Under the pieces are notes generated by a model. The model was given only the letters and a program-made list of their open reading frames with translations, searched no databases and had not been told where the DNA came from. The translations under genes were made by a program, and so were the position numbers. Shown one piece after another: positions 8,106 to 16,902 of a stretch of DNA of 32,992 nucleotides (its first letter is position 1; every line of letters starts with the position of its first letter). The DNA comes from an uncultured Bacteroidales bacterium. Lineage in GTDB: Bacteria > Bacteroidota > Bacteroidia > Bacteroidales > WCHB1-69. The stretch covers positions 1-32,992 of the forward strand of contig CALECM010000103.1 of the NCBI GenBank assembly GCA_937949745.1, written 5' to 3'.

Positions 8106-8983
8106 TATATATATTCCATTAATTCTCTGAGCTGGTTTTGAAGAAAAGGGGAAACCCGTGTTAAAGGCAATCGCAGGTAATATTCGATTTTTCCCTGCAA
8201 TGCCATGATCGCCTTAATGCCCGCCGGACTTCCTTCTCTGAAACACGCCTGGATCAGATCGAGCATCCGGTGATGGATCATCCGGGCTTCGTGAAAGTTT
8301 TCATTCAAAGCTAAATGAACCATATCGGCGATTAATTTCGGATAGGCATTTCCTATGACGGAAATCAGTCCGTCAATACCCACAGCCAGTAAAGGAAGGG
8401 TGATACCGTCATCGCCTGAGATAACCAGAAAATCTTCCGGCTTGTGTTTAATGAGGTGCATGATCTGGTTCATATTGCCAGAAGCTTCTTTAATGGCTAT
8501 AATCTTTTCGCAATCACGGGCCAGCCTGAGCGTAGTGGCCGGTTCCAGGTTACAGGAAGTTCTGGGCCCTACATTATATAAAATAACCGGTAGCGGCGAG
8601 TGGTAGGCAATTTCACAGTAATGTTCGTAAAGTCCTTCCTGTGACGGCTTATTGTAATATGGAGTTACGGAAAATATTGCTTCAACACCGGAAAAATCAT
8701 CATTTTTGAGATGCCCGATAAGATTTTGGGTGCACGGGCCTCCTAGACCCATTACAACCGGCACTCTTCCTGCTGTGGCTTTGATAATGGTTTTTAATAT
8801 GGCCGATTTTTCCTCTTCACACAGGGTCGGGGTTTCCGAAGTTGTTCCCAGCGCCGCCAAATAATCTACACCTCCGGTGATCAGTCCATCCACCAGTTTC
8901 TCCAAACTTTCATAATCAACTTCTCCATCTTGCAAAAAAGGCGTAATGACCGCCACTCCTAACCCTTTTAATTTTGGTTTCAT
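8105..8983 (-). CDS. dapA: 4-hydroxy-tetrahydrodipicolinate synthase
   Basis: It condenses pyruvate with aspartate semialdehyde, the committed step of lysine and diaminopimelate synthesis, in the cytoplasm. The 292 residues form a full TIM barrel. The Schiff-base lysine is Lys165 in AIKEASGN, the catalytic tyrosine is Tyr136 in LYNVGPRT, the GTT motif supplies Thr47-Thr48, and TPYYNKPSQEG supplies the interface tyrosine. Arg141 for the carboxylate is present. It overlaps the upstream DUF6913-like gene by four bases (ATGA) and the downstream carboxypeptidase gene by one base, so the three are translated from one message. Confidence 0.96.
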   Translation of the reverse strand: MKPKLKGLGVAVITPFLQDGEVDYESLEKLVDGLITGGVDYLAALGTTSETPTLCEEEKSAILKTIIKATAGRVPVVMGLGGPCTQNLIGHLKNDDFSGVEAIFSVTPYYNKPSQEGLYEHYCEIAYHSPLPVILYNVGPRTSCNLEPATTLRLARDCEKIIAIKEASGNMNQIMHLIKHKPEDFLVISGDDGITLPLLAVGIDGLISVIGNAYPKLIADMVHLALNENFHEARMIHHRMLDLIQACFREGSPAGIKAIMALQGKIEYYLRLPLTRVSPFLQNQLRELMEYI

Positions 8984-9516
8984 ATTTTTTCTCCGGTTAA
9001 TTGGTGAGAATATGTGTTTATATTATCTAATAAAGTACGTTTATTAATTCCGTTCCCGTCAATAAAGAGGTCATACAGCTCACGATAATGGTTGTTGGCA
9101 CCGGTAATCATTTTCGCTTTGGAAAGCTGTAAAATAGTGTATACGGGAAGATAGAAATCATCGGTAAAATCTATAAGCAGGTCGAAATCCATGGCCATGA
9201 AATCATTTACCTGTACCATGACAGGTTTTCCGTACCAGTTCAGGTCTTTCCGGCAAAAATAATCGGCCGTAAGCTGCTCCAGGCAGAAATAGGGCACTGC
9301 TTTATCGTCGATATAGGCCACCATCCTTACCGATTTATTTCCATTTTGTAACAGGGAAAACAGGGAGAAGATGTTCTGGTAAGATTCTTCATCCGAAATG
9401 GATGCTATTATTCCTATCGATTTTGCCCGCTGTAAAGAAATAAGCTGCTTTTTCCTGTCCGATACATTTCCGGTAATATATTTCGTAAGTAATGAGCGTT
9501 TTATGCGGTTGAGCAT
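8980..9516 (-). CDS. DUF6913-like cytoplasmic protein
   Basis: A 178-residue protein taken from the ATG at 9514-9516 (MLNRIKRSLLTKYIT). A frame-compatible ATG 14 codons upstream at 9558 is rejected because the -7 promoter box lies at 9548-9555. There is no signal peptide and there are no membrane spans. The basic N-terminus is followed by an alpha/beta body with IGIIASISDE near 38 and a MDFDLLIDFTDDFYLPVYTI segment near 110-130. Both recall a Bacteroidota-only family (DUF6913) often found just upstream of dapA. The function is unknown. The ATGA overlap with dapA suggests a linked role or simply co-expression. Confidence 0.7.
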   Translation of the reverse strand: MLNRIKRSLLTKYITGNVSDRKKQLISLQRAKSIGIIASISDEESYQNIFSLFSLLQNGNKSVRMVAYIDDKAVPYFCLEQLTADYFCRKDLNWYGKPVMVQVNDFMAMDFDLLIDFTDDFYLPVYTILQLSKAKMITGANNHYRELYDLFIDGNGINKRTLLDNINTYSHQLTGEKI

Positions 9517-9547
9517 GCGGCTTTGTATTATGCTGATTTTAGGAAAA

Positions 9548-9555
9548 CAAAAATA
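9548..9555 (-). promoter_or_regulatory. -7 box of the DUF6913-dapA-carboxypeptidase operon
   Basis: Reads TATTTTTG on the minus strand, about 32 bases upstream of the chosen start. It fixes the start choice of the first gene. The -33 element would fall in the end of the NUDIX gene and is not clear. Confidence 0.55.
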
Positions 9556-9582
9556 CAAAAAAAGTAAGAACTCTTTTGGTTA

Positions 9583-10068
9583 TCATCGTGTTGATTTTTG
9601 CCATAGATCAATAAGGGAAGCATAAGATTTTGTGAGATAACCGGGAACGTTTTCTTTCGGGATCCATGCCACGCCGGTGATCCCTTCTTCTCTCTGGGGA
9701 ATAAGTTTTTCTGTTTTTTCCGTATACATATTATACCAGTAAGTGGTTTTTAACATTAATTCACCGTTTTCCACATAAGTATGGTAGGTTGAAGGTAAAG
9801 AACCGGTAATATACACCTGGTGTAATCCAGTTTCTTCAGCCACTTCCCTTAAAGCTGCCTCTTCCGTGTTCTCACCTTCCTCTATCTTTCCCTTGGGAAA
9901 ATCCCAGCGGTGATGGCGGTAGATGAGTAAAATTTCATTCCGCTCGTTTTCCACGATACCGCCTGCCGATTTTACTTCGATATATTGGGTCGAAAAAAGC
10001 CGGAAGTCATCCATATTCGAAATTTCGATGGACTTATCGCCGGAGAAAATTTTAACAGGGAATTTCAT
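9583..10068 (-). CDS. NUDIX hydrolase
   Basis: 161 residues from the ATG at 10066-10068 (MKFPVKIFSG). The upstream in-frame ATG at 10104 lies ahead of the promoter box at 10091-10098 and so would not be transcribed. The Nudix box is complete: GX5EX7REVXEEXG at about 60-82, with the REVAEETG core. It is preceded by HHRWDFPKGK, a strand typical of diadenosine-polyphosphate and sugar-nucleotide Nudix enzymes. The N-terminal 30 residues are an extra strand segment common in Bacteroidota homologues. The substrate cannot be told. It lies upstream of the DUF6913-dapA group on the same strand but is separated from it by a promoter. Confidence 0.92.
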   Translation of the reverse strand: MKFPVKIFSGDKSIEISNMDDFRLFSTQYIEVKSAGGIVENERNEILLIYRHHRWDFPKGKIEEGENTEEAALREVAEETGLHQVYITGSLPSTYHTYVENGELMLKTTYWYNMYTEKTEKLIPQREEGITGVAWIPKENVPGYLTKSYASLIDLWQKSTR

Positions 10069-10090
10069 AGTAATCCATTTAAAGCTTCTG

Positions 10091-10098
10091 CAAAAATA
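10091..10098 (-). promoter_or_regulatory. -7 box of the NUDIX gene
   Basis: Reads TATTTTTG on the minus strand, 22 bases upstream of the chosen ATG. It is divergent from and only about 20 bases away from the box of the ABC exporter gene. Confidence 0.55.
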
Positions 10099-10119
10099 GT
10101 CCATTAATCCTAATTTTCT

Positions 10120-10127
10120 TATTTTTG
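10120..10127 (+). promoter_or_regulatory. -7 box of the MsbA-like gene
   Basis: TATTTTTG, 16 bases before the ATG at 10144, which leaves a leader of about 10 nt. No good TTG is seen at -33. Confidence 0.55.
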
Positions 10128-10143
10128 CCGATATTTTCCACTG

Positions 10144-11982
10144 ATGAATCTCATTAAAAGAACGATCCGTTATCTTTCCCCCTTTAAGGGCAACATCATC
10201 CTGATATTTTTATTTAATCTTCTCTATTCTCTTTTTTCTCTTTTTTCCCTTACGATGGTGATTCCTTTCCTTTCCGTTCTTTTCGGGGAATCCGAGAGGA
10301 TCACGGTGAAACCGGAACTGGCTTTTAATTCCGAATCGGTCATCAATACTTTTTATTATTACATGGGAAATGTGATCGAATCCAACGGTCCTGTGAGGAC
10401 ATTGTTCCTTGTGGCCCTCTTTATGATCGTCTTTTCTTTATTTTCAAATTTGTTCCGCTATCTGGCTATCTATTGCGTCGCGCCCATCCGTGCCGGTATC
10501 ATCAAGAATATCAGGAAAGAGATATATCATAAACTGATCATTCTTCCTTTATCATTTTTTTCCCAATTTAAAAGAGGAGATATCATTAACCGTTTCGGAA
10601 CGGATGTACAGGAAGTAGAATGGTCGGTCGTGGCGACACTGCAAACATTTTGCCGGGACCCCTTCCTGCTTTTAATCTACTTGATTACCTTATGTATGAT
10701 TAATATAAAACTGACGGTTATCACCCTGATTATCCTTCCGGCTTCGGGATTGATCATTACTTTCGTGGGACGGTACATTAAAAGATATTCCGCCAGGGCT
10801 CAGGAAGTATTAGGGAAATTAAGCTCTAAATTCGAAGAAGCGATAGGCGGATTACGTATCATAAAAGCTTATAATGCGATTGAACATGCTTCCGGTAAAT
10901 TTGAGAATGAGAATAAATATTTCTCCAGGGTCAATACGAAACTTTACCGGGTAAATGAACTCGGATCACCATTAATCGAATTCCTGAGCATATTATCGCT
11001 TACTTTGATCTTATTGATCGGATCGCGTTTCGTGCTGGATGATCCTAACTTTAAAGGAGGACTTTTCATCATGTACATCATCGTCTTCGCCAGGATGCTT
11101 CCTCCTGCCAAACAGCTGGTAACGGCACATTACACGATCCAAAAGGGGATGGCTTCCGCAAAACGTATTTACCAGGTATTAGACAGTGAAGAGAAGATCA
11201 TGGAGGCGGAGGAACCTGTGGAAATAAAGAACTTCGCTGACAGGATCGATTACCAGGATGTGTCATTCAGTTATCAGGAAAATAATACGGTTCACTCGAA
11301 TCCGGATGTATTGAAAAATATCACTTTTTCTATAAAAAAAGGAGATATTATCGCCCTTACCGGCCCTTCCGGTGGCGGTAAATCGACACTGGTCGACCTG
11401 CTGCCCCGTTTTTACGATATTACGGATGGGCAAATACTGATCGACGGCATGGATATTCGTCAGTTAAAGGTCCGGGATTTACGGGATCTGTTCGGGATTG
11501 TGAACCAGGATGTGATTCTCTTTCATGATACGGTCTTCAATAACATCGCTTTCGGAAAGAAGGAGGTTACGAAGGAAGAAGTGATTGAAGCCGCCAAAAT
11601 AGCCCAGGCTCACGATTTTATCATGGAAATGGAACATGGCTATAATACCATTATCGGGGACCGCGGCCTGAAATTATCCGGCGGACAACGGCAGCGGTTA
11701 AGCATCGCAAGGACGATCTTAAAAGATCCTCAGATTCTGATTCTCGATGAAGCTACTTCCGCACTGGATGCGAAGTCCGAATATATGGTGCAACAATCCC
11801 TGGAAGACCTCATTAAAGGAAGAACAGCCATCATCGTAGCCCACAGGCTTTCCACCATAAGAAATGCCGATCAGATCCTTTTTATTGAAGACGGGCAAAT
11901 TAAGGAACAGGGAACCCATGCCGAACTTATGGAGAACAAAGGTTCTTATTATCAGTTCTGTTCTTTGCAGGAGATCAAATAG
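10144..11982 (+). CDS. MsbA-like ABC exporter (lipid or multidrug), full half-transporter
   Basis: 612 residues: six membrane spans (about 15-345) fused to a nucleotide-binding domain (about 365-612). Every ATPase motif is intact: Walker A GPSGGGKST (407-415), signature LSGGQ (511-515), Walker B ILILD (531-535) with catalytic Glu536, and the H-loop His567. It should therefore work as a homodimer. The family includes the lipid A flippase MsbA and multidrug exporters. The long N-terminal loop between the first two spans (about 50-85) and a single copy near housekeeping genes fit a lipid exporter, but the substrate is not proven. It is monocistronic and divergent from the NUDIX gene. Confidence 0.9.
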   Translation: MNLIKRTIRYLSPFKGNIILIFLFNLLYSLFSLFSLTMVIPFLSVLFGESERITVKPELAFNSESVINTFYYYMGNVIESNGPVRTLFLVALFMIVFSLFSNLFRYLAIYCVAPIRAGIIKNIRKEIYHKLIILPLSFFSQFKRGDIINRFGTDVQEVEWSVVATLQTFCRDPFLLLIYLITLCMINIKLTVITLIILPASGLIITFVGRYIKRYSARAQEVLGKLSSKFEEAIGGLRIIKAYNAIEHASGKFENENKYFSRVNTKLYRVNELGSPLIEFLSILSLTLILLIGSRFVLDDPNFKGGLFIMYIIVFARMLPPAKQLVTAHYTIQKGMASAKRIYQVLDSEEKIMEAEEPVEIKNFADRIDYQDVSFSYQENNTVHSNPDVLKNITFSIKKGDIIALTGPSGGGKSTLVDLLPRFYDITDGQILIDGMDIRQLKVRDLRDLFGIVNQDVILFHDTVFNNIAFGKKEVTKEEVIEAAKIAQAHDFIMEMEHGYNTIIGDRGLKLSGGQRQRLSIARTILKDPQILILDEATSALDAKSEYMVQQSLEDLIKGRTAIIVAHRLSTIRNADQILFIEDGQIKEQGTHAELMENKGSYYQFCSLQEIK

Positions 11983-12296
11983 AAGATTGGATAAAATTGT
12001 CGGGAAAAGACTAACCTGGTAGAGATATGGTTTCTTAAAAATATCTACTATTCCGCTCAAACTTTTTTAGTTTCTCATCATTTTCCGCACTAAGATGAGC
12101 TATATTTTACATTTTGTTAGCCGAATTGCTGCGGTTTATTGTCAGATTTCATTCAAAACTGTAGACTCTGTTGATTATAAGAAAAACCATGTTGCTATTT
12201 TATGAACAGAATAATATTATTGCTTTTAAAGAATATTTATTGAACCGTTTGATTTTGCAGTCGATAATTATTTTTATTATTTGACTTATTCAGGTA
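11983..12296. other. Convergent intergenic stretch without recognised features
   Basis: About 310 AT-rich bases between the ends of two ABC transporter genes. No GC-rich terminator hairpin is evident for either gene. A 31-codon frame at 12189-12284 has no supporting signal. Confidence 0.4.
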
Positions 12297-14072
12297 TTAT
12301 TGTAATTCTTCCCTTCCGGTATAAAGCTGATAATATCTGCCTTTATGGTCAAGAAGTTGTTGATGATTTCCTCTTTCGATAATCCGGCCATGTTCTAGTA
12401 CCAGTATTTCATCGGCGTTGCGTACCGTGGATAACCGGTGGGCAATCACGATACTGGTTCTTCCTTTCATTAATTGGTCCATGCCTTTCTGGATCAGTTT
12501 TTCAGTTCTGGTATCCACATCGCTGGTGGCTTCGTCCAGTAAAAGAATGGGCGGGTCCGCAATAGCCGCGCGGGCGATATTCAATAATTGACGTTGTCCC
12601 TGACTTAAATTGGCTCCGTCATCTCTAAGTTCGGTTTGATAACCTTCCGGTAGTTTGCTTATAAAAGAGTGGGCGGCGGAAAGTTTGGCCGCAGCCACTA
12701 CTTCCTCGTCCGTAGCCGTTAGGCGTCCGTAGCGGATATTTTCCATGACGGTTCCGGAAAAAAGATGCGTATCCTGCAGCACGAGCGCCATATTTCTCCT
12801 CAAATCGGACCTTGCATATTTTTTCTGGTCGATATTGTCAATCAGGATATTACCTTGCCGGATATCGTAAAAACGGGGAACGATATTAAATATCGTGGTT
12901 TTACCGGCTCCGGTTGAGCCGACCAAGGCGATCTTTTTACCCGGAACAGCTTCAAATGATATCTCATGCAAGACCGGTGTTTCCGGATTATAGGCAAAAT
13001 CGACGTCTTTTAATGTGATCCTCCCCTGTACCGGACCTGTCAGATGAACAGGTTCGTTGGTATCGCCAATATCTTCGGGAACTTCATCCATTAGCTGGAA
13101 AATTCGTTCGGCACCCGCGATGGCTGCCTGCAGGTTATTATATTGGGATGATATTTCATTGATAGGACGGCCGAACTGACGCGAATATTGCAGGAAGGCA
13201 GCTAATCCTCCAAGGTCGAATCCCCGGAAAACCGCCAGTAATCCGCCGATAATAGAGACAAATACAAAGCTCAGTGTATTCATACTCTGCATCAACGGCA
13301 TCATCATTCCGGAGTAAAGTTGTGCTTTTTCCGCCTTATTCCGTAGATTTTCATTAAACTCATTAAATTCCTCTTCGGCGATTTTTTCATGGGAAAATAC
13401 TTTGACCACTTTTTGTCCCGTAATGATCTCTTCGATAAAACCGTTGGTCTCGCCCAGCGCCTTCTGCTGGCCTTGAAAATATTGTTTACTTTTTTTGATG
13501 ATAAGTCGGGCAACCAGGAACATCACAGGGATGATGATCAGTGTTGTAAGAGTCAGCAGAGGACTGATATATATCATCATGATCAATATCCCTACCAATG
13601 ATAAAATATTACTCAGCATGTCGGAAAGGGTTTCCGTTAACGCCTCGCTTACCCGGTCTATATCATTGGTGAACCTGCTCATAAGCTCTCCGTGCTGGTG
13701 GCTGTCGAAATACTTCAACGGAAGTTTGTCCATTTTCGTAAACAGGTCATTACGAAGTTTGGCGACCGTTCTTTGTCCCACCTGATTCAATATCCGGTAC
13801 TGTATCCATGTGGCTGCGATTCCGGCCAGGTAAACGCCGCCCAAAAGCAATAGCATACTTATGAGTTTCTGCACATCTCCGGGAATGATGGCCGTATTGA
13901 TTATAGGTCTTAGCAGATATGAACTCATCACACTGGATAGGGTGCTGATGATAATCAGGAATAACACAAAAAGGAGTAACCCTTTCTCTTTGGAAAGGTA
14001 GGAGAGGAGCCTCAGTAAGATCTTTTTGGTCTCTCCGGTTTTTTTACTCTTTATTTTGCGTTCTGTATTCAT
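12297..14072 (-). CDS. Heterodimeric ABC exporter subunit with the consensus ATP site
   Basis: 591 residues with six membrane spans (about 30-300) and an ATPase domain (about 350-591). Walker A GSTGAGKTT (385-393), Walker B with catalytic Glu514 and H-loop His545 are canonical. The signature is LSQGQ (489-493) rather than LSGGQ. It lies 12 bases downstream of a partner subunit whose own Walker B Glu and H-loop His are lost. In an ABC dimer each ATP site uses Walker A and B of one subunit and the signature of the other. This subunit therefore builds the active site with the partner's LSGGQ and lends its altered signature to the degenerate site. The layout matches TM287/288 and BmrCD type drug or lipid exporters. 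The substrate is unknown. Confidence 0.9.
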   Translation of the reverse strand: MNTERKIKSKKTGETKKILLRLLSYLSKEKGLLLFVLFLIIISTLSSVMSSYLLRPIINTAIIPGDVQKLISMLLLLGGVYLAGIAATWIQYRILNQVGQRTVAKLRNDLFTKMDKLPLKYFDSHQHGELMSRFTNDIDRVSEALTETLSDMLSNILSLVGILIMMIYISPLLTLTTLIIIPVMFLVARLIIKKSKQYFQGQQKALGETNGFIEEIITGQKVVKVFSHEKIAEEEFNEFNENLRNKAEKAQLYSGMMMPLMQSMNTLSFVFVSIIGGLLAVFRGFDLGGLAAFLQYSRQFGRPINEISSQYNNLQAAIAGAERIFQLMDEVPEDIGDTNEPVHLTGPVQGRITLKDVDFAYNPETPVLHEISFEAVPGKKIALVGSTGAGKTTIFNIVPRFYDIRQGNILIDNIDQKKYARSDLRRNMALVLQDTHLFSGTVMENIRYGRLTATDEEVVAAAKLSAAHSFISKLPEGYQTELRDDGANLSQGQRQLLNIARAAIADPPILLLDEATSDVDTRTEKLIQKGMDQLMKGRTSIVIAHRLSTVRNADEILVLEHGRIIERGNHQQLLDHKGRYYQLYTGREELQ

Positions 14073-14084
14073 TTTAAGATTCTG

Positions 14085-15818
14085 CTATAATTCCATCATC
14101 ACCTGCGATTCGGCAATTTCCTTATAAATAGGAGATGTTTTAATTAATTCATTCGAGGTACCTATGCCTTCTATTTTTCCATCTTCCAGAACCATAACCC
14201 GGTCGCTGTCCTCCATGGAACTGAACCTTTGGGTTACCATCAGTAAAGTAGTTTGGCTAAGTAGATTCCTTAAATTATTCTTGATCTTTTTTTCCGTATC
14301 CGTATCCACAGCAGAAGTGCTGTTGTCGAGGATCAGGATCTTGGGTTTTTTTAACAATGCCCTGGCAATACAAAGCCGTTGTTTTTGTCCGCCCGAAAGA
14401 TTGGTCGCACCTTGTTCCAGTACTGTATTATATTGTTCAGGAAAAGAGCGGATGAAAGAGTCCGCTTCGGCCGCTTCGGCTGCTTTGATTATTTCGGTTT
14501 CGCTGGCATTAGGATTTCCCCATTTCAGGTTTTCAAATATGGTTCCAGAGAAAAGTTCGTTTTTCTGTAATACCACTCCGATGGAATCCCGTAATTCTTC
14601 CAGAGGATAAGCTTTTACATCGGTGCCGTCTATGAGTATCCTCCCCTCCGTTACATCATATAAACGAGGAATTAGTTGTAACAGGGTAGATTTTGCCGAA
14701 CCGGTACCGCCTACGATGGCGATTCTTTCACCGGGTGAAATATGGAAATTGATGTCTTTTAATACGCAATTTTCACTGTCCGGATTATACTTGAAGCATA
14801 CCTGGTCAAAAATGATATCTCCCTTTGTGATTTTAGGAGCTGTTTTTTTCGCTTCCGGTTGATCCGTAATGGAAGATCGGGTGTCCAATACTTCCACGAT
14901 CCTTTCGGATGAAGCGGAAGCCCTTGCGAATAACATGATCGTCATCGAGACCATCATCAGAGACATTAATATCTGGGTACTGTAGTTCACAAGCGATATC
15001 AGCTTTCCGATTTCTATTCCCATCTCCGCGCTTTTAACTCCGCCGATCCACAAAATGGAGATCACGAGAAAATTCATGATCAGTTGCATTACCGGAATAA
15101 CGGTGATCATAATATTAACGGCCCGGGTGGCCGTATCCCGGTAATCAGTATTGACTTTTTCAAATTTTTCTTTTTCGAAATCTTCTCTCACAAAAGATTT
15201 CACCACTTTAATATTGATCAGGTTTTCACGTACGACCCTGTTAAGATTGTCGAGTTTTTGTTGTACTTTAATGAATAACGGATATCCCTTTCTTAATAAA
15301 AGGAAAATGCAGAGACCCAATACAGGGATCGCTATTGCGATAAATCCCGCAATATAGCTGTTAATCCGTATTACGAAAAAGAAAGCCACGACCATCATCA
15401 GCGGAGCCCTGTATAAAAGTAACATGGAACGTAACACGACCTGTTGCATGACGGTCGTATCATTGGTCATACGGGTGATGAGTGAAGCAGTGCTGAACTT
15501 ATCAATATCGGCGAAAGAGAACTGTTGGATTTGACGAAACATACGTTGCCGGAGATCCGCGGCAAAACCGGTGGCGGTCTTGGATGCGCAATAGAGGTTC
15601 GAGACGGCCATCGTAATCGAGACCAGGGAGAGGATGAACATGAGGATCCCCGTACGGGTTATCACGGAAAGATCTTTTTGCATTACGCCATTATCCACGA
15701 TCCTTCCCATCAGCATGGGTTGCGCGGTTTCGCATAATACATATACGAGTACCAGTATGGGACTGAGAATAAGAAACCGTTTATATTTTTTAAGTAAAGG
15801 AAAGTAATACTTTTTCAA
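14085..15818 (-). CDS. Heterodimeric ABC exporter subunit with a degenerate ATP site
   Basis: 577 residues with six membrane spans (about 15-300) and an ATPase domain (about 330-577). Three residues needed for hydrolysis are altered: Walker A reads GGTGSAKST with Ala375 for Gly, the residue after Walker B ILILD is Asn499 instead of Glu, and the H-loop His is Gln530 (VTQRFSS). Its signature LSGGQ (474-478) is intact and would serve the partner's active site. It is the first gene of a two-gene operon with a promoter box at 15835-15842. This is the non-hydrolysing half of an asymmetric exporter and not a dead gene, since the frame is complete and the partner shows the matching change. Confidence 0.9.
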   Translation of the reverse strand: MKKYYFPLLKKYKRFLILSPILVLVYVLCETAQPMLMGRIVDNGVMQKDLSVITRTGILMFILSLVSITMAVSNLYCASKTATGFAADLRQRMFRQIQQFSFADIDKFSTASLITRMTNDTTVMQQVVLRSMLLLYRAPLMMVVAFFFVIRINSYIAGFIAIAIPVLGLCIFLLLRKGYPLFIKVQQKLDNLNRVVRENLINIKVVKSFVREDFEKEKFEKVNTDYRDTATRAVNIMITVIPVMQLIMNFLVISILWIGGVKSAEMGIEIGKLISLVNYSTQILMSLMMVSMTIMLFARASASSERIVEVLDTRSSITDQPEAKKTAPKITKGDIIFDQVCFKYNPDSENCVLKDINFHISPGERIAIVGGTGSAKSTLLQLIPRLYDVTEGRILIDGTDVKAYPLEELRDSIGVVLQKNELFSGTIFENLKWGNPNASETEIIKAAEAAEADSFIRSFPEQYNTVLEQGATNLSGGQKQRLCIARALLKKPKILILDNSTSAVDTDTEKKIKNNLRNLLSQTTLLMVTQRFSSMEDSDRVMVLEDGKIEGIGTSNELIKTSPIYKEIAESQVMMEL

Positions 15819-15834
15819 AATTTCAATTTTGCGG

Positions 15835-15842
15835 CAAAAATA
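15835..15842 (-). promoter_or_regulatory. -7 box of the heterodimeric ABC exporter operon
   Basis: Reads TATTTTTG on the minus strand, 16 bases upstream of the start at 15818. Confidence 0.5.
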
Positions 15843-15949
15843 GTAATATTCGTTTTATTGCACATTTAACAACTTCGAAAGAAAACGGTTCAAAGCCCGG
15901 AAGAGGTATAACTCCTTACCAGAGCTATATGACAGAAAGTATTTTTTAT

Positions 15950-15957
15950 TACTTTTG
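15950..15957 (+). promoter_or_regulatory. -7 box of rfbA
   Basis: TACTTTTG, 48 bases before the chosen rfbA start. An in-frame ATT codon at 15961 and the ATG-like upstream extension lie at or next to this box, so they cannot be the start. Confidence 0.55.
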
Positions 15958-16005
15958 TCGATTCTTTATCCCGTAAAGATCTATTTTTTAATCTATCTGA
16001 ATATT

Positions 16006-16866
16006 ATGAAAGGAATAGTATTAGCCGGTGGAGCCGGAACACGTTTGTATCCGGTAACCCTTGCCATGAGTAAACAGTTAATGCCTGTTTATGATAAACC
16101 CATGATCTATTATCCTATTTCTACTCTGATGCAGGCAGGAATCAACGAAATCCTGATTATTAGTACACCCAATGATCTGCCGCATTTCGAGCGGTTATTG
16201 GGCGACGGGTCGCATATCGGTTGCCGGTTTGAGTATAAAGTGCAGGAAGTGCCCAACGGATTGGCGCAGGCTTTTGTATTGGGAAAAGAATTTATCGAGC
16301 ATGACAAAGTAGCGTTGATATTGGGCGATAATATTTTTTACGGAACTCATTTCGAAAAGAATCTGCTACATCACAATGATCCAGACGGAGGCATCGTGTT
16401 CGCTTATCACGTTTCAGACCCGGAAAGATACGGCGTGGTGGAATTTGATGACAATATGAATGCCATTTCTATCGAAGAGAAGCCCAAAAATCCTAAATCC
16501 AACTATGCCGTGCCCGGATTATATTTTTATGATAATTCCGTAGTGGAAGTGGCCCGTAATATAAAACCGAGTGCGAGGGGAGAATATGAAATCACGGACG
16601 TGAATCGTTACTATCTCGAAAATCATGCCCTGAAAGTTTGTAAGATGGACAGGGGAACGGCCTGGTTAGATACCGGTACATTCAGATCACTGATCGAAGC
16701 CAATCAGTTCGTTCAGGTAATGGAAGACAGGCAGGGACTTAAAGTGGGTTGTATCGAAGAGATCGCTTACAATATGGGATTTATCAATAAAGAACAATTG
16801 TCGAGAATTGCGGAACCGTTACTTAAAAGCGGTTACGGACAATATTTAATGAATCTGATAAAGTAA
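16006..16866 (+). CDS. rfbA: Glucose-1-phosphate thymidylyltransferase
   Basis: It makes dTDP-glucose from dTTP and glucose-1-phosphate, the first step toward dTDP-rhamnose and related sugars for surface polysaccharide. The start at 16006 gives MKGIVLAGGAGTRLYPVT. A 17-codon upstream extension overlaps the promoter box and is hydrophobic and non-conserved in look, so it is left out. The 286 residues carry the nucleotide-binding GGAGTRLYPVT (8-18), the LGDN metal site near 108-111, EEKP near 160, and EITDVNRYYL and WLDTGT in the C-terminal half, all standard for the RmlA family. rfbB, rfbC and rfbD are not adjacent, so this is a solitary copy. Confidence 0.95.
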   Translation: MKGIVLAGGAGTRLYPVTLAMSKQLMPVYDKPMIYYPISTLMQAGINEILIISTPNDLPHFERLLGDGSHIGCRFEYKVQEVPNGLAQAFVLGKEFIEHDKVALILGDNIFYGTHFEKNLLHHNDPDGGIVFAYHVSDPERYGVVEFDDNMNAISIEEKPKNPKSNYAVPGLYFYDNSVVEVARNIKPSARGEYEITDVNRYYLENHALKVCKMDRGTAWLDTGTFRSLIEANQFVQVMEDRQGLKVGCIEEIAYNMGFINKEQLSRIAEPLLKSGYGQYLMNLIK

Positions 16867-16867
16867 A

Positions 16868-16900
16868 AGAAAAAGGCTCTTGTTTAAAGAGCCTTTTTTA
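16868..16900. terminator. Shared bidirectional terminator of rfbA and the gyrA-TPR operon
   Basis: Arms AAAAGGCTCTT and AAGAGCCTTTT around a short loop, with an A run on one side and a T run on the other. It sits between the convergent rfbA stop and TPR gene stop. Confidence 0.88.
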
Positions 16901-16902
16901 TA

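Noticed and set aside
5484..12131. The 13-mer AGCCGAATTGCTG occurs both at 5484-5496 and at 12119-12131, each near a minus-strand ABC or porin gene.
   Set aside because: A shared 13-mer somewhere in 33 kb is expected by chance, the flanks differ, and there is no common position relative to genes.
12120..12160. GAATTGCTGCGG...GTCAGATTTC looks like the start of the CRISPR repeat.
   Set aside because: Only short pieces match, with wrong spacing and no promoter box or pairing to the tracrRNA; the region is far from the locus.
12189..12284. A 31-codon frame (MLLFYEQNN...) in the convergent gap.
   Set aside because: Very AT-rich, no ribosome-binding or promoter signal, and no recognisable features.
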